Assembly: GCF_004366375.1 (NCBI RefSeq)
Contig: NZ_SOEF01000005.1
Location: 1-64,000 of the forward strand
DNA length: 64,000 bases
Direction: 5' to 3'
Origin: Halanaerobium congolense
Lineage (GTDB): Bacteria; Bacillota; Halanaerobiia; Halanaerobiales; Halanaerobiaceae
The notes under the pieces are model-generated. The model was not told the DNA's origin. It did not search any database and saw only the letters and a program-made list of their open reading frames with translations. The position numbers and the translations under genes are program-made. Shown here piece after piece: positions 46,808-55,139 of this stretch. Each line of letters opens with the position of its first letter. The first letter of the stretch is position 1.

Positions 46808-47560
46808 TTAATCCCTGGCCAGCTCAGAATAACCTGCTTCTTTTAAATCATTTAGTATTTCAATTAGATCAATTAAATGAGCTGCTGCTGATTGTTTACC
46901 AGCATTTTGATAATATTCTCGGTGTGTTTTTAAAAATTCACTCTTTTCATACTGCCTGATGGAACTTCCGAGATCTTTAAGGGAGGTATGGAGATCAATT
47001 AACTGAGAAACAAGCTCTGGAGCCAAATATTCAGAATATTTCATGTTTATGACTTCCCAGATATCTTCAGCTTTTTCATCAAAATAATCATAATTATCTT
47101 CAGTAAAAAATACTTCTATATTTAAACGGCTTAACACTTCTTCTTCTGATAAATTTTCCAGCTCATTTAAAAACTCTGCTCTTTTTGTACTTAAAATTTT
47201 CGCATTCTGATCATGATCCTGGCTGCTAAAATCAACATCTGCTTCAAAGCTAAAGGCTCTGGTAGCAATTCCATCCCGCAGACGATTAATATTGCGGCTA
47301 ATTAAATAGTCAATATCGACATGAACAATCTCCCATAATTTATTTTTTGATCTAACCAGGAGGGTATCGATGATAAAGAGAGTAAAGGCTACCCCGACTA
47401 ATTCCGAAAAAAGATTTAAAGAAAGATCCGGGCTGTATTTCCGCATTCTCCAGACAAAAAATAGACTAAAAACAACTGTTAAAAAAACAATTACCGGAAT
47501 ATCTGATTTTTCCAGCAGCTTTGAATTGAGTTTTTCTCTGAGAGTCTTTTTCTTCTGCAC
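46808..47560 (-). CDS. Hypothetical protein with two N-terminal membrane helices
   Basis: 250 residues. Two hydrophobic helices (about 20-37 and 47-66) are followed by a soluble acidic, mostly helical part (about 75-250). The first helix is followed by WRMRKYSPDLSL. No catalytic motif is seen. GTG start with AGGAGG upstream. It stands alone between the S-box promoter and the CDF gene. Function unknown. Confidence 0.6.
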   Translation of the reverse strand: MQKKKTLREKLNSKLLEKSDIPVIVFLTVVFSLFFVWRMRKYSPDLSLNLFSELVGVAFTLFIIDTLLVRSKNKLWEIVHVDIDYLISRNINRLRDGIATRAFSFEADVDFSSQDHDQNAKILSTKRAEFLNELENLSEEEVLSRLNIEVFFTEDNYDYFDEKAEDIWEVINMKYSEYLAPELVSQLIDLHTSLKDLGSSIRQYEKSEFLKTHREYYQNAGKQSAAAHLIDLIEILNDLKEAGYSELARD

Positions 47561-47592
47561 TGTATTAACCTCCTACTAAAATTTTGACCTAT

Positions 47593-48480
47593 CTAGGCCT
47601 TACAATTTTCATTTTCACATTCCTCATTTTGATATTCTATTTCTACTGTTACATGATCTATTTTTTCTGCGGCCAGTAATTCTTTAATTTTCGATTTAAG
47701 CTCCATTATTTCTTCTTTTGAAAATTGATCTGGAATAATTACATGGGTACTGAGAAAATTCTTTTCTCCATCTAAGGTCCAGATATGGGTATGATGAGCT
47801 GCAAGCGCCTGGGTCTCTGCTGCTATTTTCTGCTGCAGTGCTCCGATCTCAATTCCAGGTGGAACTCTCTGTAAAAAAACATTTAAGATTTTTTTCAACT
47901 TAGAAATTACATTATATAAAATGTAGATGTTAATTGCTAATGAAAGCAGTGGATCTAAGATTGGAAGATCTTTGTAAATTAAAACAATACTTACTATTAG
48001 TACTGCAACCCAGCCTAAAACATCTTCTAAAAGATGCCAGCTGACAACATCTTTATTTAAAGAGCCCCCACCTCTTAATTTAAAAACAGCAATCCCATTA
48101 ACTATTATCCCTAAAATGGCCAGGTACAACATCCCTTCTGGACGTAAAGCCTGAGGAGCAAAGATTCTGGGAATAACCTTTGTTAAGATAAAGATAGATC
48201 CTAAGATTAAAACTATACTATTGATTAAGGCTCCTAAGAGCGAAAAACGAGCATAGCCATAACTGAATTCTTTATCTGCTCCTTTTTGAGAATAATTTTC
48301 TAAATACCAGGACATTGCTAAAGAAAGTGAATCTCCTAAATCATGCAGGGCATCAGATAAAATAGCCATACTGTTAGTTAAAAAGCCACCAATAATCTCA
48401 ATAATGGTAAAGGATAGATTTAAGAAAAAAGCCGTTTTAATATTTGAGACATCTGAATGGTCATGATGATGTTCAGCCAT
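47593..48480 (-). CDS. Cation diffusion facilitator (zinc exporter type)
   Basis: 295 residues. A His-rich N-terminus (AEHHHDH), six membrane helices, and metal sites SDALHDLGDS and HLLEDVLGW, followed by a cytoplasmic domain with HHTHIWTLDGE, which fits CzcD-like Zn2+ or Co2+ exporters. Its start overlaps a nine-residue leader ORF that carries the better ribosome binding site. Confidence 0.88.
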   Translation of the reverse strand: MAEHHHDHSDVSNIKTAFFLNLSFTIIEIIGGFLTNSMAILSDALHDLGDSLSLAMSWYLENYSQKGADKEFSYGYARFSLLGALINSIVLILGSIFILTKVIPRIFAPQALRPEGMLYLAILGIIVNGIAVFKLRGGGSLNKDVVSWHLLEDVLGWVAVLIVSIVLIYKDLPILDPLLSLAINIYILYNVISKLKKILNVFLQRVPPGIEIGALQQKIAAETQALAAHHTHIWTLDGEKNFLSTHVIIPDQFSKEEIMELKSKIKELLAAEKIDHVTVEIEYQNEECENENCKA

Positions 48481-48502
48481 TATTTATCACAATTATTATC
48501 AT
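48473..48502 (-). CDS. Nine-codon leader ORF upstream of the CDF gene
   Basis: GGAG lies eight bases before an ATG that opens MIIIVINNG and then a stop. That stop (TGA) lies just beyond the CDF start codon, so ribosomes finishing the leader could reinitiate on the CDF gene. It may be chance. Confidence 0.3.
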   Translation of the reverse strand: MIIIVINNG

Positions 48503-48545
48503 AATTTAATCTCCTTCTGGATTTTTTATCTTCCAGAGATAATTA

Positions 48546-48640
48546 TATCATAAAAAAAATAAGCTGCTGTTAAATTATTAATATTATTCTTTTATTTTAA
48601 ATTAAAATTTTTAAACAGCTCAGCTTATTGACATTAAAGT
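48546..48640 (-). terminator. Terminator upstream of the CDF gene
   Basis: Arms AATAAGCTG and CAGCTTATT with further inner pairing (about 48549-48632), followed on the minus strand by TTTTTTTTAT. It would stop transcripts coming from the integrated element before they reach the CDF gene. Confidence 0.55.
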
Positions 48641-48668
48641 CTCATTCTGTTAAAATAATTTAGGTAAT

Positions 48669-48743
48669 GCCCCCGTAGCTCAGTGGATAGAGCAAAGGCC
48701 TCCGAAGCCTTGAGCGTAGGTTCGACTCCTACCGGGGGCACCA
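48669..48743 (+). tRNA. tRNA-Arg (anticodon CCG)
   Basis: 75 bases with encoded CCA. Acceptor arms GCCCCCG and CGGGGGC, discriminator A, anticodon arm AAGGC-CTCCGAA-GCCTT (anticodon CCG, reads CGG), T arm GTAGG-TTCGACT-CCTAC. Its 3' end faces the integrase gene 108 bases away, so it is the likely attachment site for the element that follows. Confidence 0.97.
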
Positions 48744-48753
48744 TATATCATTC

Positions 48754-48788
48754 CTGCTATAACAGCGATTATAGCAGTTTTTCTTTTT
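48754..48788 (+). terminator. Terminator after tRNA-Arg
   Basis: CTGCTATAA (48754-48762) and TTATAGCAG (48769-48777) form a 9-bp stem followed by TTTTTCTTTTT. Confidence 0.85.
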
Positions 48789-48851
48789 CAGTATCTATTC
48801 TCATTAAGCTTCCCACCGTGATTTCACCGCAGTACTTTCTATCCACCTCAA

Positions 48852-50015
48852 TCAAGCATCCAGAAATTTAGAAGCTTTTTCAGCAGCTTCAGCCTGTAAA
48901 GTCGGAATTAAATGAGAATAAGTATCCATTGTCTGAGTGATTGAGGCATGACCCAATCTCTCCTGAACAATCTTAGGATGTTCATTTAGCTGCAGCAGAA
49001 TCGAAGCATGTGTATGGCGAAGTGTATGGAGTGTTTTTTCTTTATCTAATCCAGCTTTATCTCTTAATTCAGCATATCTAACATTATATCTGTCTGGATA
49101 ATATTTTTCACCATCTTCTTTACAGAACACCAGATTATACTCATCGTGATAATTATCTCCCAGGAATTCTTTGAACTCCTTTTGTTTCTCTTTTCTTTTC
49201 TTCAGTACTTCTACTATTTCGTCAGTAATATCGATATTCCTGTTACTATTTGCCGTTTTAGTACTTTCTCTTAGAACAGAGCCATTACCCTTTTCACCTA
49301 CCAGAGCCTGTCTCACCCGAATCTTCTTATTCTCAAAGTCAACATTATCCCATTCCAGGCCTAAAAGCTCACTTTTTCTCATCCCTGTATGGACTGCAAG
49401 ATAGATAAAATCATGTAATAGCGGATCATCCTCTTTAGCAACATCTAACAGTTTACTTATTTCTTCTTTTGTTAAAGCAACAATGGTATTATTCCTTCTC
49501 CGATCAATTTTTGGTGCTTCAACAGGATCAGCCGGGTTAGCTGCAATATATCTGTTTCTGACTGCAAAGCTCAAAGCCTGCTTCAGCTTCTTATAGTGCT
49601 TTAATAGAGTTGCTTCTGATAACCCGCCTTCTTTACCGTCTTTTCTCCCGTCTTTCCGCTTCTTCTGCAAATATACTCGAATGTGAGCCGGACTCAGTTC
49701 TTTTAACTTAATATGTCCGAGGGCAGGAATCAGGTGAGTTTTAAGTATGATCTCATATCTATCATGAGTAGTCTTTTCTGTCTGAACAACCGCGTACTCC
49801 TCAAACCACTTCAGTAACAAATCCTTTACTGTCATGTCCGTCTGTACTACAACTCCCTGATCAGCCTGCAATTCCATTTTTCTAGCCCATTTTTTTGCAT
49901 CTCTCTTACGGGTAAATGTCTTATACTCTCTCATTGTCTTTCCTGTCTCTGGGTCCTTCCCAATATAAACTTGTGCTTGCCAGTTTCCTGACTTTAACTT
50001 TTTAAAGCTTCCCAT
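48852..50015 (-). CDS. int: Tyrosine-family integrase of the tRNA-Arg element
   Basis: 387 residues. An N-terminal arm-type domain (SGNWQAQVYIGKDPETGK), a SAM-like core-binding domain (about 60-170) and a catalytic domain with Arg in TGMRKSELL, HTLRHTHAS, GHAS, and Tyr in TMDTYSH. It should catalyse insertion into and excision from the tRNA-Arg gene, with the excisionase-like protein at 50957 directing excision. Standard phage/ICE int layout: int next to att, then repressor, then xis. Confidence 0.93.
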   Translation of the reverse strand: MGSFKKLKSGNWQAQVYIGKDPETGKTMREYKTFTRKRDAKKWARKMELQADQGVVVQTDMTVKDLLLKWFEEYAVVQTEKTTHDRYEIILKTHLIPALGHIKLKELSPAHIRVYLQKKRKDGRKDGKEGGLSEATLLKHYKKLKQALSFAVRNRYIAANPADPVEAPKIDRRRNNTIVALTKEEISKLLDVAKEDDPLLHDFIYLAVHTGMRKSELLGLEWDNVDFENKKIRVRQALVGEKGNGSVLRESTKTANSNRNIDITDEIVEVLKKRKEKQKEFKEFLGDNYHDEYNLVFCKEDGEKYYPDRYNVRYAELRDKAGLDKEKTLHTLRHTHASILLQLNEHPKIVQERLGHASITQTMDTYSHLIPTLQAEAAEKASKFLDA

Positions 50016-50029
50016 ATTAATTCCTCCTA

Positions 50030-50770
50030 TTATTTTATATATTGTCTTCCTACAAAAACTACTAATCCTTTAACTTCAATTTCTGTCTTATCAATTTCAC
50101 CATAGTTCTCAAAATCTGGTTCTAGCCTCACCTTATCTTTATTAATAATGTAGTATCTTTTTATTGTTCTGTTGCAATCACCACCTTTTCTGATAATCAC
50201 TAATATTGTAGAGCCATTCTCAGGCTCATCATTCATGGGTCTAATTAGAATGTAATCACCTCTGACAATTCCCCAATCCTTAAATTTATTATCTGTCATC
50301 TTTAAAGCATAAGAGGAATCTGTAACATACCCTTCTGGAAAAGTGAAATAGTCTTCTTTAACACATTCTTGCTTCTCATCCCAAAAAGCTTCATTATTAT
50401 AATTGTAACTTGTAACCATTTCTCTAGGGTTCTTCTTTTCTACCTGCTCAAGATAAGTTGAAAGTAACCCTTTTGCTCCTTGAGTGTCTTTTTTTTCCTC
50501 ATATTGCCCCTCGTCATCCTTATCCATAACTAAAAGATACTTCTCATCCAGATAACCTGCGGCTACCATTAATTCAATATAACGAACTTTATCATTATTC
50601 TCGGCTATTTTTTCTAAAATATCTGGCTTAGGATCAAACTCAAGCGACCCGTTTTTGAGTTTAGATAAATAAGATCTGTGTATGTCTGCTTCTTTAGCAA
50701 ACTTCGTGACTGATTTATCACCAATTGCTCTACTTACTAAATTCATTAATTTCACTTTATCTTTTTTCAC
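50030..50770 (-). CDS. CI-like repressor with an S24-type domain
   Basis: 246 residues. An N-terminal XRE-type HTH (SVTKFAKEADIHRSYLSKLKNGS, about 20-45), a linker, and a C-terminal LexA/CI-like domain (about 140-246) with YALKMTDNKFKDWGIVRGDYILI and TIKRYYI. Where S24 peptidases have GDSM, this reads TDNKF, so the nucleophilic Ser appears to be lost; the Lys is kept. It should repress the element's rightward promoter but may not self-cleave. Divergent from the excisionase-like gene. Confidence 0.82.
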   Translation of the reverse strand: MKKDKVKLMNLVSRAIGDKSVTKFAKEADIHRSYLSKLKNGSLEFDPKPDILEKIAENNDKVRYIELMVAAGYLDEKYLLVMDKDDEGQYEEKKDTQGAKGLLSTYLEQVEKKNPREMVTSYNYNNEAFWDEKQECVKEDYFTFPEGYVTDSSYALKMTDNKFKDWGIVRGDYILIRPMNDEPENGSTILVIIRKGGDCNRTIKRYYIINKDKVRLEPDFENYGEIDKTEIEVKGLVVFVGRQYIK

Positions 50771-50790
50771 TTTCTCTCACCTCTAAATAG

Positions 50791-50877
50791 ATTGTAACAC
50801 ATTTTCGGGATTATTACAAACACTTTTTTAATTATTTTAGGATTATACTTTACAAAAAGAAGGCTTCATGCTATAAT
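50791..50877. promoter_or_regulatory. Divergent repressor/excisionase promoter region
   Basis: Leftward promoter: TTGTAA and TACAAT on the minus strand, spacer 17 (50791-50819). Rightward promoter: TTTACA (50849-50854) and TATAAT (50872-50877), spacer 17. GGATTAT occurs at 50808-50814 and 50840-50846, 32 bp apart, as candidate repressor sites. Confidence 0.65.
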
Positions 50878-50956
50878 ATTATTGTAATAAAGCAAATAAG
50901 CAGCAATTGATTGTTGTTCAATATTTGCACACACTAATATTTTAGGAGGATTTAAG

Positions 50957-51232
50957 ATGAAAGATACTAAAACAGATCTGATAATTTATTTTAAGAATGC
51001 AGTAAAAGAACAGATCAACTTTGACTTTGAGCAGATACCTTTTTCTTTAGGTGTGAGCGACTTAAAAGAGCTTTTACCCCTATCTGATTCTAAAATTTAT
51101 ATGATGCTGGAAGCAGGAGAAATTCCTGCAAGAAAGATGGGAGGTAAATGGACAGTCTCAAGGGCAGAGTTCCTTGCCTGGTTTTACGGATCTGAAGAAA
51201 ATCTAGATTTGGAAGAACAGGTAATCGTTTAA
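50957..51232 (+). CDS. xis: Excisionase-like HTH DNA-binding protein
   Basis: 91 residues. The central part (LGVSDLKELLPLSDSKIYMMLEAGEIPARKMGGKWTVSRAEFLAWF) is the winged-helix HTH_17 fold of Xis/MerR-like excisionases. AGGAGG precedes the ATG. Directly behind the rightward promoter, it probably acts as recombination directionality factor or activator of rep. A second candidate role is as transcription factor. Confidence 0.8.
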   Translation: MKDTKTDLIIYFKNAVKEQINFDFEQIPFSLGVSDLKELLPLSDSKIYMMLEAGEIPARKMGGKWTVSRAEFLAWFYGSEENLDLEEQVIV

Positions 51233-51322
51233 TTATAATAGTAGGGGGAGAAAGAAGAGTCTCCTCTCCCCCGAAATTATCACACTCAGAATAGTGAAGT
51301 AATAATCTGAAAATCCTCCAAC

Positions 51323-51360
51323 AGATCCAGGTCTTAACGGGCCTGGGTCTTTTTTTATTT
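51323..51360 (+). terminator. Terminator after the excisionase-like gene
   Basis: Arms AGATCCAGGTC and GGCCTGGGTCT (51323-51350) followed by seven T. It separates xis from the rep transcript. Confidence 0.85.
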
Positions 51361-51505
51361 ACTAATATTTTAACTTTCATTCTAAATGAACATATGCTCT
51401 TTTAGTGAGCTTGAGTAATTTTATTATCAAAATTTGAATTTCACTGTCAAAAACGGCCTTTTAATCGGTATTATATATATAGAAGCACTTTTTAAAATGG
51501 GGGGA

Positions 51506-51543
51506 TGAAGGTAGAGGATCCCAAGCAAGGTTCTCTGCCTTCA
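51506..51543. repeat. Long hairpin upstream of rep
   Basis: Arms TGAAGGTAGAGGA and TTCTCTGCCTTCA form about 13 pairs (two G-T wobbles), then a one-base bulge and two more pairs, around a CAAGCAA loop. No T run follows on either strand, so it is not a terminator. Position upstream of an HUH initiator suggests a replication or control role. Confidence 0.6.
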
Positions 51544-51635
51544 GCCATAAAAAAAGACCTGCTGTTAAGTTCTTTTAAATAACTACTTAAGTACTTACGA
51601 AATCCTGTGATCGGATTAAGGAGGCTTCTAAAACA

Positions 51636-51809
51636 GTGAAAGTAGACGAAATCTTAAAGTTAAAGAAATCTAAACTCAGTAACATTCAAATACTTAGTTT
51701 GCTTAAAGAAGATATATTCCAGAGCAGAAAGAAACAGGAAAACAATAACGGAGGTAATAACAATGACAGTGACAGCTCAAAATCTCAGAACTACCATGAA
51801 AAAGAATGA
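51636..51809 (+). CDS. Small ORF overlapping the start of rep
   Basis: 57 residues, GTG start with AAGGAGG 11 bases upstream, ending inside rep in another frame (51763-51809 overlap). The N-terminal half is basic and helical (VDEILKLKKSKLSNIQILSLLKED); the C-terminal half is Asn/Ser-rich and partly reads through the rep ribosome binding site. It may be a copy-control or coupling peptide. Not recognised. Confidence 0.45.
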   Translation: MKVDEILKLKKSKLSNIQILSLLKEDIFQSRKKQENNNGGNNNDSDSSKSQNYHEKE

Positions 51810-53187
51810 GGATAAGGCGGAAGGCAGAAATGTAGCAACATTAAACTCTATCGAAAGGGATATTAAAGGAGTATGGTACTCGAGAAAGCTAGATCTATAC
51901 GGTAATATTCTCGATGAAATAAGTTATGAAGATGAAATATACAGGGGCGGAGAAAAGGAAAATAAATGGAAGTCTAAGACAAATGATAACAAACCATCAA
52001 GAAGTAAAAGTACCTATACTCCAACTCCAGAAGAAAGAATAGCTTCTAATATCAATCAACTGAAAAAGAAGACCTGGAAATTGACCATTGCTAATATTGA
52101 AGACATGAATACTTTTACCACAGTAACTATGGGAGATGTAGACTTCTACAACCTCTTTTCTTCAAAAAGAAGCGATAAAGATAAAAATGAACTCTACCTT
52201 GCTGATCAGTTGAGTGAAAGTGAATTGCAGCTTCTTAAAGGTAAGACCAACCTGAAGTATAAAAAGGAGAAAGATAGAAGATACTTAAATAACAGTGAGG
52301 AAGAAAATTATCTACGTAAAAAAATTATAAACATCTTAATCAAGCAGGCTTCATCTATGATTTCCAAAATAGAAGAATCTTTTGTAAAGGATGAAAAAAC
52401 ATTCAAAAGTGTCAGTGCTCGTAATCAAGCTATTAAAAGAGAACTTGCTTCAAGAATCAACTCTCTTCTGTCTGGTAAGTCTCCGTATAATATTGAAAAT
52501 GCCTACTCTGCTTTCAGTAAATTCATTGAGAATCTGAAGAATTTATCAGAAGCCTATGAAGGTGACTTCAAATACATAGCAGTGTTAGAATTCCAGGAAA
52601 ATGGTAGACCACACTTTCACATGCTGTCTAATCTAAAGTACCTGGAGCAATCTAAACTTCAGGATAAGTGGGGTCACGGAATAGCTCATATTAGCTCTCT
52701 TAATTCGATTAGTAGACCTGGCCTACACATCAGTAAAAAAGATAATTTAAAGGCAAAAGCGACTAAGTTGTCAAATTATCTCTGCGAAGAAATTAGTGAA
52801 ACTAGAAAAGATTCTAGAACTAAAAATAGAAAAATACTTTTGAGAAGTAATAACTTACTAAAACAGCCACTGGAGGTAATTACTCCTGAATTACAACGAC
52901 AGGTGGACCAATATGTGTTTAGTAATTCTGTTGGGGTAGACTGGGAAAGTGGGTTAATCGAAGGTAAGGGAGAGTATTCAAAAAGCTCCAACATAAAAAG
53001 AAGAGTTATGGAAGATTCTAATCTCTACTCAATGATAGAACAAAGAGCAGGCCAGTTACTGGATAAGATTCTAGAAATAGCAGAGAAACTTAATAGTGAC
53101 ATTATAACCAAAGATATATACTATCAGGCCAAGCATGAACTTTTCTACAATGATCAGGAATATATGCCGGCTACTGTTGCAGCATAG
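51763..53187 (+). CDS. rep: HUH-family replication initiator (Rep)
   Basis: 474 residues. The HUH motif is HFH at residues 284-286 within AVLEFQENGRPHFHMLSNL; a candidate catalytic Tyr is at 339 in KLSNYLCEEI; motif I may be KKTWKLTIANI. Such proteins nick one strand and start rolling-circle replication. GGAGG lies eight bases before the ATG. The long N-terminal part is charged and not recognised. It suggests an element that replicates after excision, such as an IME or a phage-plasmid type. Confidence 0.78.
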   Translation: MTVTAQNLRTTMKKNEDKAEGRNVATLNSIERDIKGVWYSRKLDLYGNILDEISYEDEIYRGGEKENKWKSKTNDNKPSRSKSTYTPTPEERIASNINQLKKKTWKLTIANIEDMNTFTTVTMGDVDFYNLFSSKRSDKDKNELYLADQLSESELQLLKGKTNLKYKKEKDRRYLNNSEEENYLRKKIINILIKQASSMISKIEESFVKDEKTFKSVSARNQAIKRELASRINSLLSGKSPYNIENAYSAFSKFIENLKNLSEAYEGDFKYIAVLEFQENGRPHFHMLSNLKYLEQSKLQDKWGHGIAHISSLNSISRPGLHISKKDNLKAKATKLSNYLCEEISETRKDSRTKNRKILLRSNNLLKQPLEVITPELQRQVDQYVFSNSVGVDWESGLIEGKGEYSKSSNIKRRVMEDSNLYSMIEQRAGQLLDKILEIAEKLNSDIITKDIYYQAKHELFYNDQEYMPATVAA

Positions 53188-53376
53188 GGTCTCTCCTGCT
53201 TGAACATTGACAACTAAATATTTTACTCTTACTCCCTATTAGATAACACCTGGATGCGCGCCGCAGGACTTTAAATGCCAGGTCATAATCACAGGGAGAT
53301 CTATGTCTAAAACTTATATAAAAGTGGTCCAGCCGCCCAGAGAAAGAAAAGGTCCATTTCTTGCTATACTTAACTT
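53188..53376. other. Intergenic region after rep
   Basis: An inverted pair ACCTGG and CCAGGT (about 53249-53285) frames a GC-rich GCGCGCC stretch, unusual for this AT-rich element. Possibly a nick site or origin. A 51-codon plus-strand frame from 53303 is not convincing. Confidence 0.25.
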
Positions 53377-53679
53377 TTATTCAAATACATCAAATACCAC
53401 TGATTCAGGTATCCACATGCATTCTACACCCTCATCATTTAAAGGAAACTCAAAATAGTACCAATTACCTTCCAGATCAGTCTTGTATTGATCAGTTCCC
53501 TCTAAGCCTTCCAGCCACTGTTCTTCAGCAATGACTAGTTCTTCTTCATCATTAACTGGCTTTTCAGGAAATCCTTCCTGGATAATTTTAAGGTGATACT
53601 CTCCTTTAGGAAAGTTATAGCCACTGTCTCTATAATTCTTTGCCTGGTAACTTGCGCCGACTTCAAATTGCTTTGTCAC
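53377..53679 (-). CDS. Small acidic hypothetical protein
   Basis: 100 residues, acidic, without membrane segments or motif I know. It reads like a compact soluble beta-rich protein (YQAKNYRDSGYNFPKGEYHLKI, WYYFEFPL). GTG start with AGGAG upstream. Convergent with rep. Small acidic proteins of elements can be anti-restriction or control proteins, but nothing specific supports that here. Confidence 0.5.
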   Translation of the reverse strand: MTKQFEVGASYQAKNYRDSGYNFPKGEYHLKIIQEGFPEKPVNDEEELVIAEEQWLEGLEGTDQYKTDLEGNWYYFEFPLNDEGVECMWIPESVVFDVFE

Positions 53680-53832
53680 GGTTATCAGCTCCTAATTTTA
53701 ATATTTTGTCTCAAATATAATTTATAAATCTTATCATCATGCTGATTCATCTTATTATCTTTATAGGAATCGATAATATTGTAATCGATATGCTACCCAA
53801 ACTTATACCATAAGATGATGTATCTTAAAAAA

Positions 53833-54039
53833 TTAATCTCTTACTTCAACACGATCATAATATTCATAAAATGCTTCTCTATAAATGTATGATTTACTTT
53901 GACCAGATCTCTCACTTAGTTCATTAGCTTTATCATCTTGATCCTGAGTTACATAAATACTAACTTGTTTCATTTCACTAATTTTTTTCTTCTTTTTTAA
54001 GATGAAACGACAATCAGATTTCTTTTCCTTCTTCCCCAC
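53833..54039 (-). CDS. Ribbon-helix-helix protein
   Basis: 68 residues from a GTG at 54039 with AAGGAGGT upstream. After a lysine-rich N-terminus it has the RHH pattern MKQVSIYVTQDQDDKANELSERSGQSKSYIYREAF, as in CopG or antitoxin proteins. No toxin gene is adjacent. Likely a DNA-binding regulator of the element. Confidence 0.7.
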   Translation of the reverse strand: MGKKEKKSDCRFILKKKKKISEMKQVSIYVTQDQDDKANELSERSGQSKSYIYREAFYEYYDRVEVRD

Positions 54040-54090
54040 TATAATCACCTCCTTCAAGAAATTTGCCAGTAATGAAGGAATTAATGAGTT

Positions 54091-54345
54091 TTAGGCATTC
54101 TCAACATCAGAAGCTAATTCTTCTGGATCCATGTTTATCATTTCTACACCATATCTGTGCAACTCTAACAGAAATGCGGCTCGATCCATCCCAACCATTT
54201 CTGCAGCCATACCCGAAGATATTCGTTTAAGTTCAAATAGTTTGACCGCCATTGCCAATTTAGCTTCTCGTTCAAATTCTTCAGGACTTTCTTGAAGTAA
54301 ATCAGGCAAAGTGTCAGGATATTCTATCTCCATTTTTCTAGGCAT
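54091..54345 (-). CDS. UPF0175 family protein
   Basis: 84 residues. The family pattern is clear: EREAKLAMAVKLFELKRISSGMAAEMVGMDRAAFLLELHRYGV. UPF0175 proteins are often antitoxin-like partners of PIN-type toxins, but none is encoded next to it. AGGAGG precedes the ATG. The next gene downstream encodes an RHH protein 50 bases away. Confidence 0.8.
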   Translation of the reverse strand: MPRKMEIEYPDTLPDLLQESPEEFEREAKLAMAVKLFELKRISSGMAAEMVGMDRAAFLLELHRYGVEMINMDPEELASDVENA

Positions 54346-54593
54346 GTCATTATCCTCCTACTGGACTTATTATACTCAGATGCGTATTACTAACTCTATT
54401 ATAGCACATATCTGCAGTAGAAAAAAAGCTTAACAACCAATATACTACTGGGAGCACACAAAGGCTATTTAAAGCTGTTTCTAACCGTTCTACATAAAGA
54501 ATACCCAGCATAAACACAAGGCTCCAAACTGCTATTCTCAACCCTCCTCAGCCCTTTCTACATAAGAGCTTAGAGCACTATCGCTTTTCTAAC
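54346..54593. other. Intergenic region
   Basis: 248 bases between the UPF0175 and recombinase genes. A 63-codon minus-strand frame is open but has no good ribosome binding site and no recognisable product. I see no other structure. Confidence 0.3.
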
Positions 54594-55139
54594 TTACAGT
54601 TCGAAGTCTTTCATTGATTCATCCATCAAATCCTGATTTACCCCTATATAATCTAGAGTAATACTCGGAGCAGAATGGTTAAAAAGTTTCTGCAGCATTG
54701 CTACATCTTTGTACTGCTGATAATGGTGGTAACCGAAGGTTTTACGGGTAGAATGGCAGCCAATGGATTCCAGACCAACTTCTTTACCTACAGAACTTAG
54801 CACTCTATATGCCTGACTTCTAGTTATCGGTTTGTTGGTCCCGTTCCTACTCTGAAAGAGGTACTCATGATCAGCCATGTTTTTAATGTATTGATCTAAA
54901 GCATCTCGCAAAACACCATTAATAAAGAACTTCTTTGACTTTTGAGTCTTCTGTTCTTTGATCTGGATATGTGTCTTATTCCTTACATCAGAAACTTTTA
55001 GTTGCAGCATGTCTCCAATTCTAAGGCCAGTATTAATTCCGAGCACAAAAAGTAGATAATTCCTGTAATTATCCATCAACAATAAGCGTTTAATCTCCTC
55101 AATCAATTCCTTGTCTCTGATCGGCTCAACTTTTTTCAT
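54594..55139 (-). CDS. Minimal tyrosine recombinase (catalytic domain only)
   Basis: 181 residues, much shorter than the integrase, with no arm-binding domain. The catalytic set is complete: Arg40 (TGLRIGD), His129-x2-Arg132 (CHSTRKTFGYH), His155 (NHSAPS), Tyr164 (TLDYIGV). The ATG overlaps the stop (TAATG) of a 49-residue ORF, so they are coupled. Proteins of this size occur in phages and restriction loci, where some invert hsdS genes. Here it lies beside repeats around the Abi_C-like gene. Confidence 0.83.
   Translation of the reverse strand: MKKVEPIRDKELIEEIKRLLLMDNYRNYLLFVLGINTGLRIGDMLQLKVSDVRNKTHIQIKEQKTQKSKKFFINGVLRDALDQYIKNMADHEYLFQSRNGTNKPITRSQAYRVLSSVGKEVGLESIGCHSTRKTFGYHHYQQYKDVAMLQKLFNHSAPSITLDYIGVNQDLMDESMKDFEL

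Noticed and set aside
51090-51380. 96-codon minus-strand frame opposite the excisionase-like gene
   Set aside because: Antisense to a recognisable gene and its terminator; no homologue-like pattern.
53303-53458. 51-codon plus-strand frame with a GGGAG upstream
   Set aside because: Its second half is antisense to the gene at 53377-53679 and its product has no recognisable character.
54350-54541. 63-codon minus-strand frame before the UPF0175 gene
   Set aside because: No convincing ribosome binding site, Cys/Leu-rich random-looking product.
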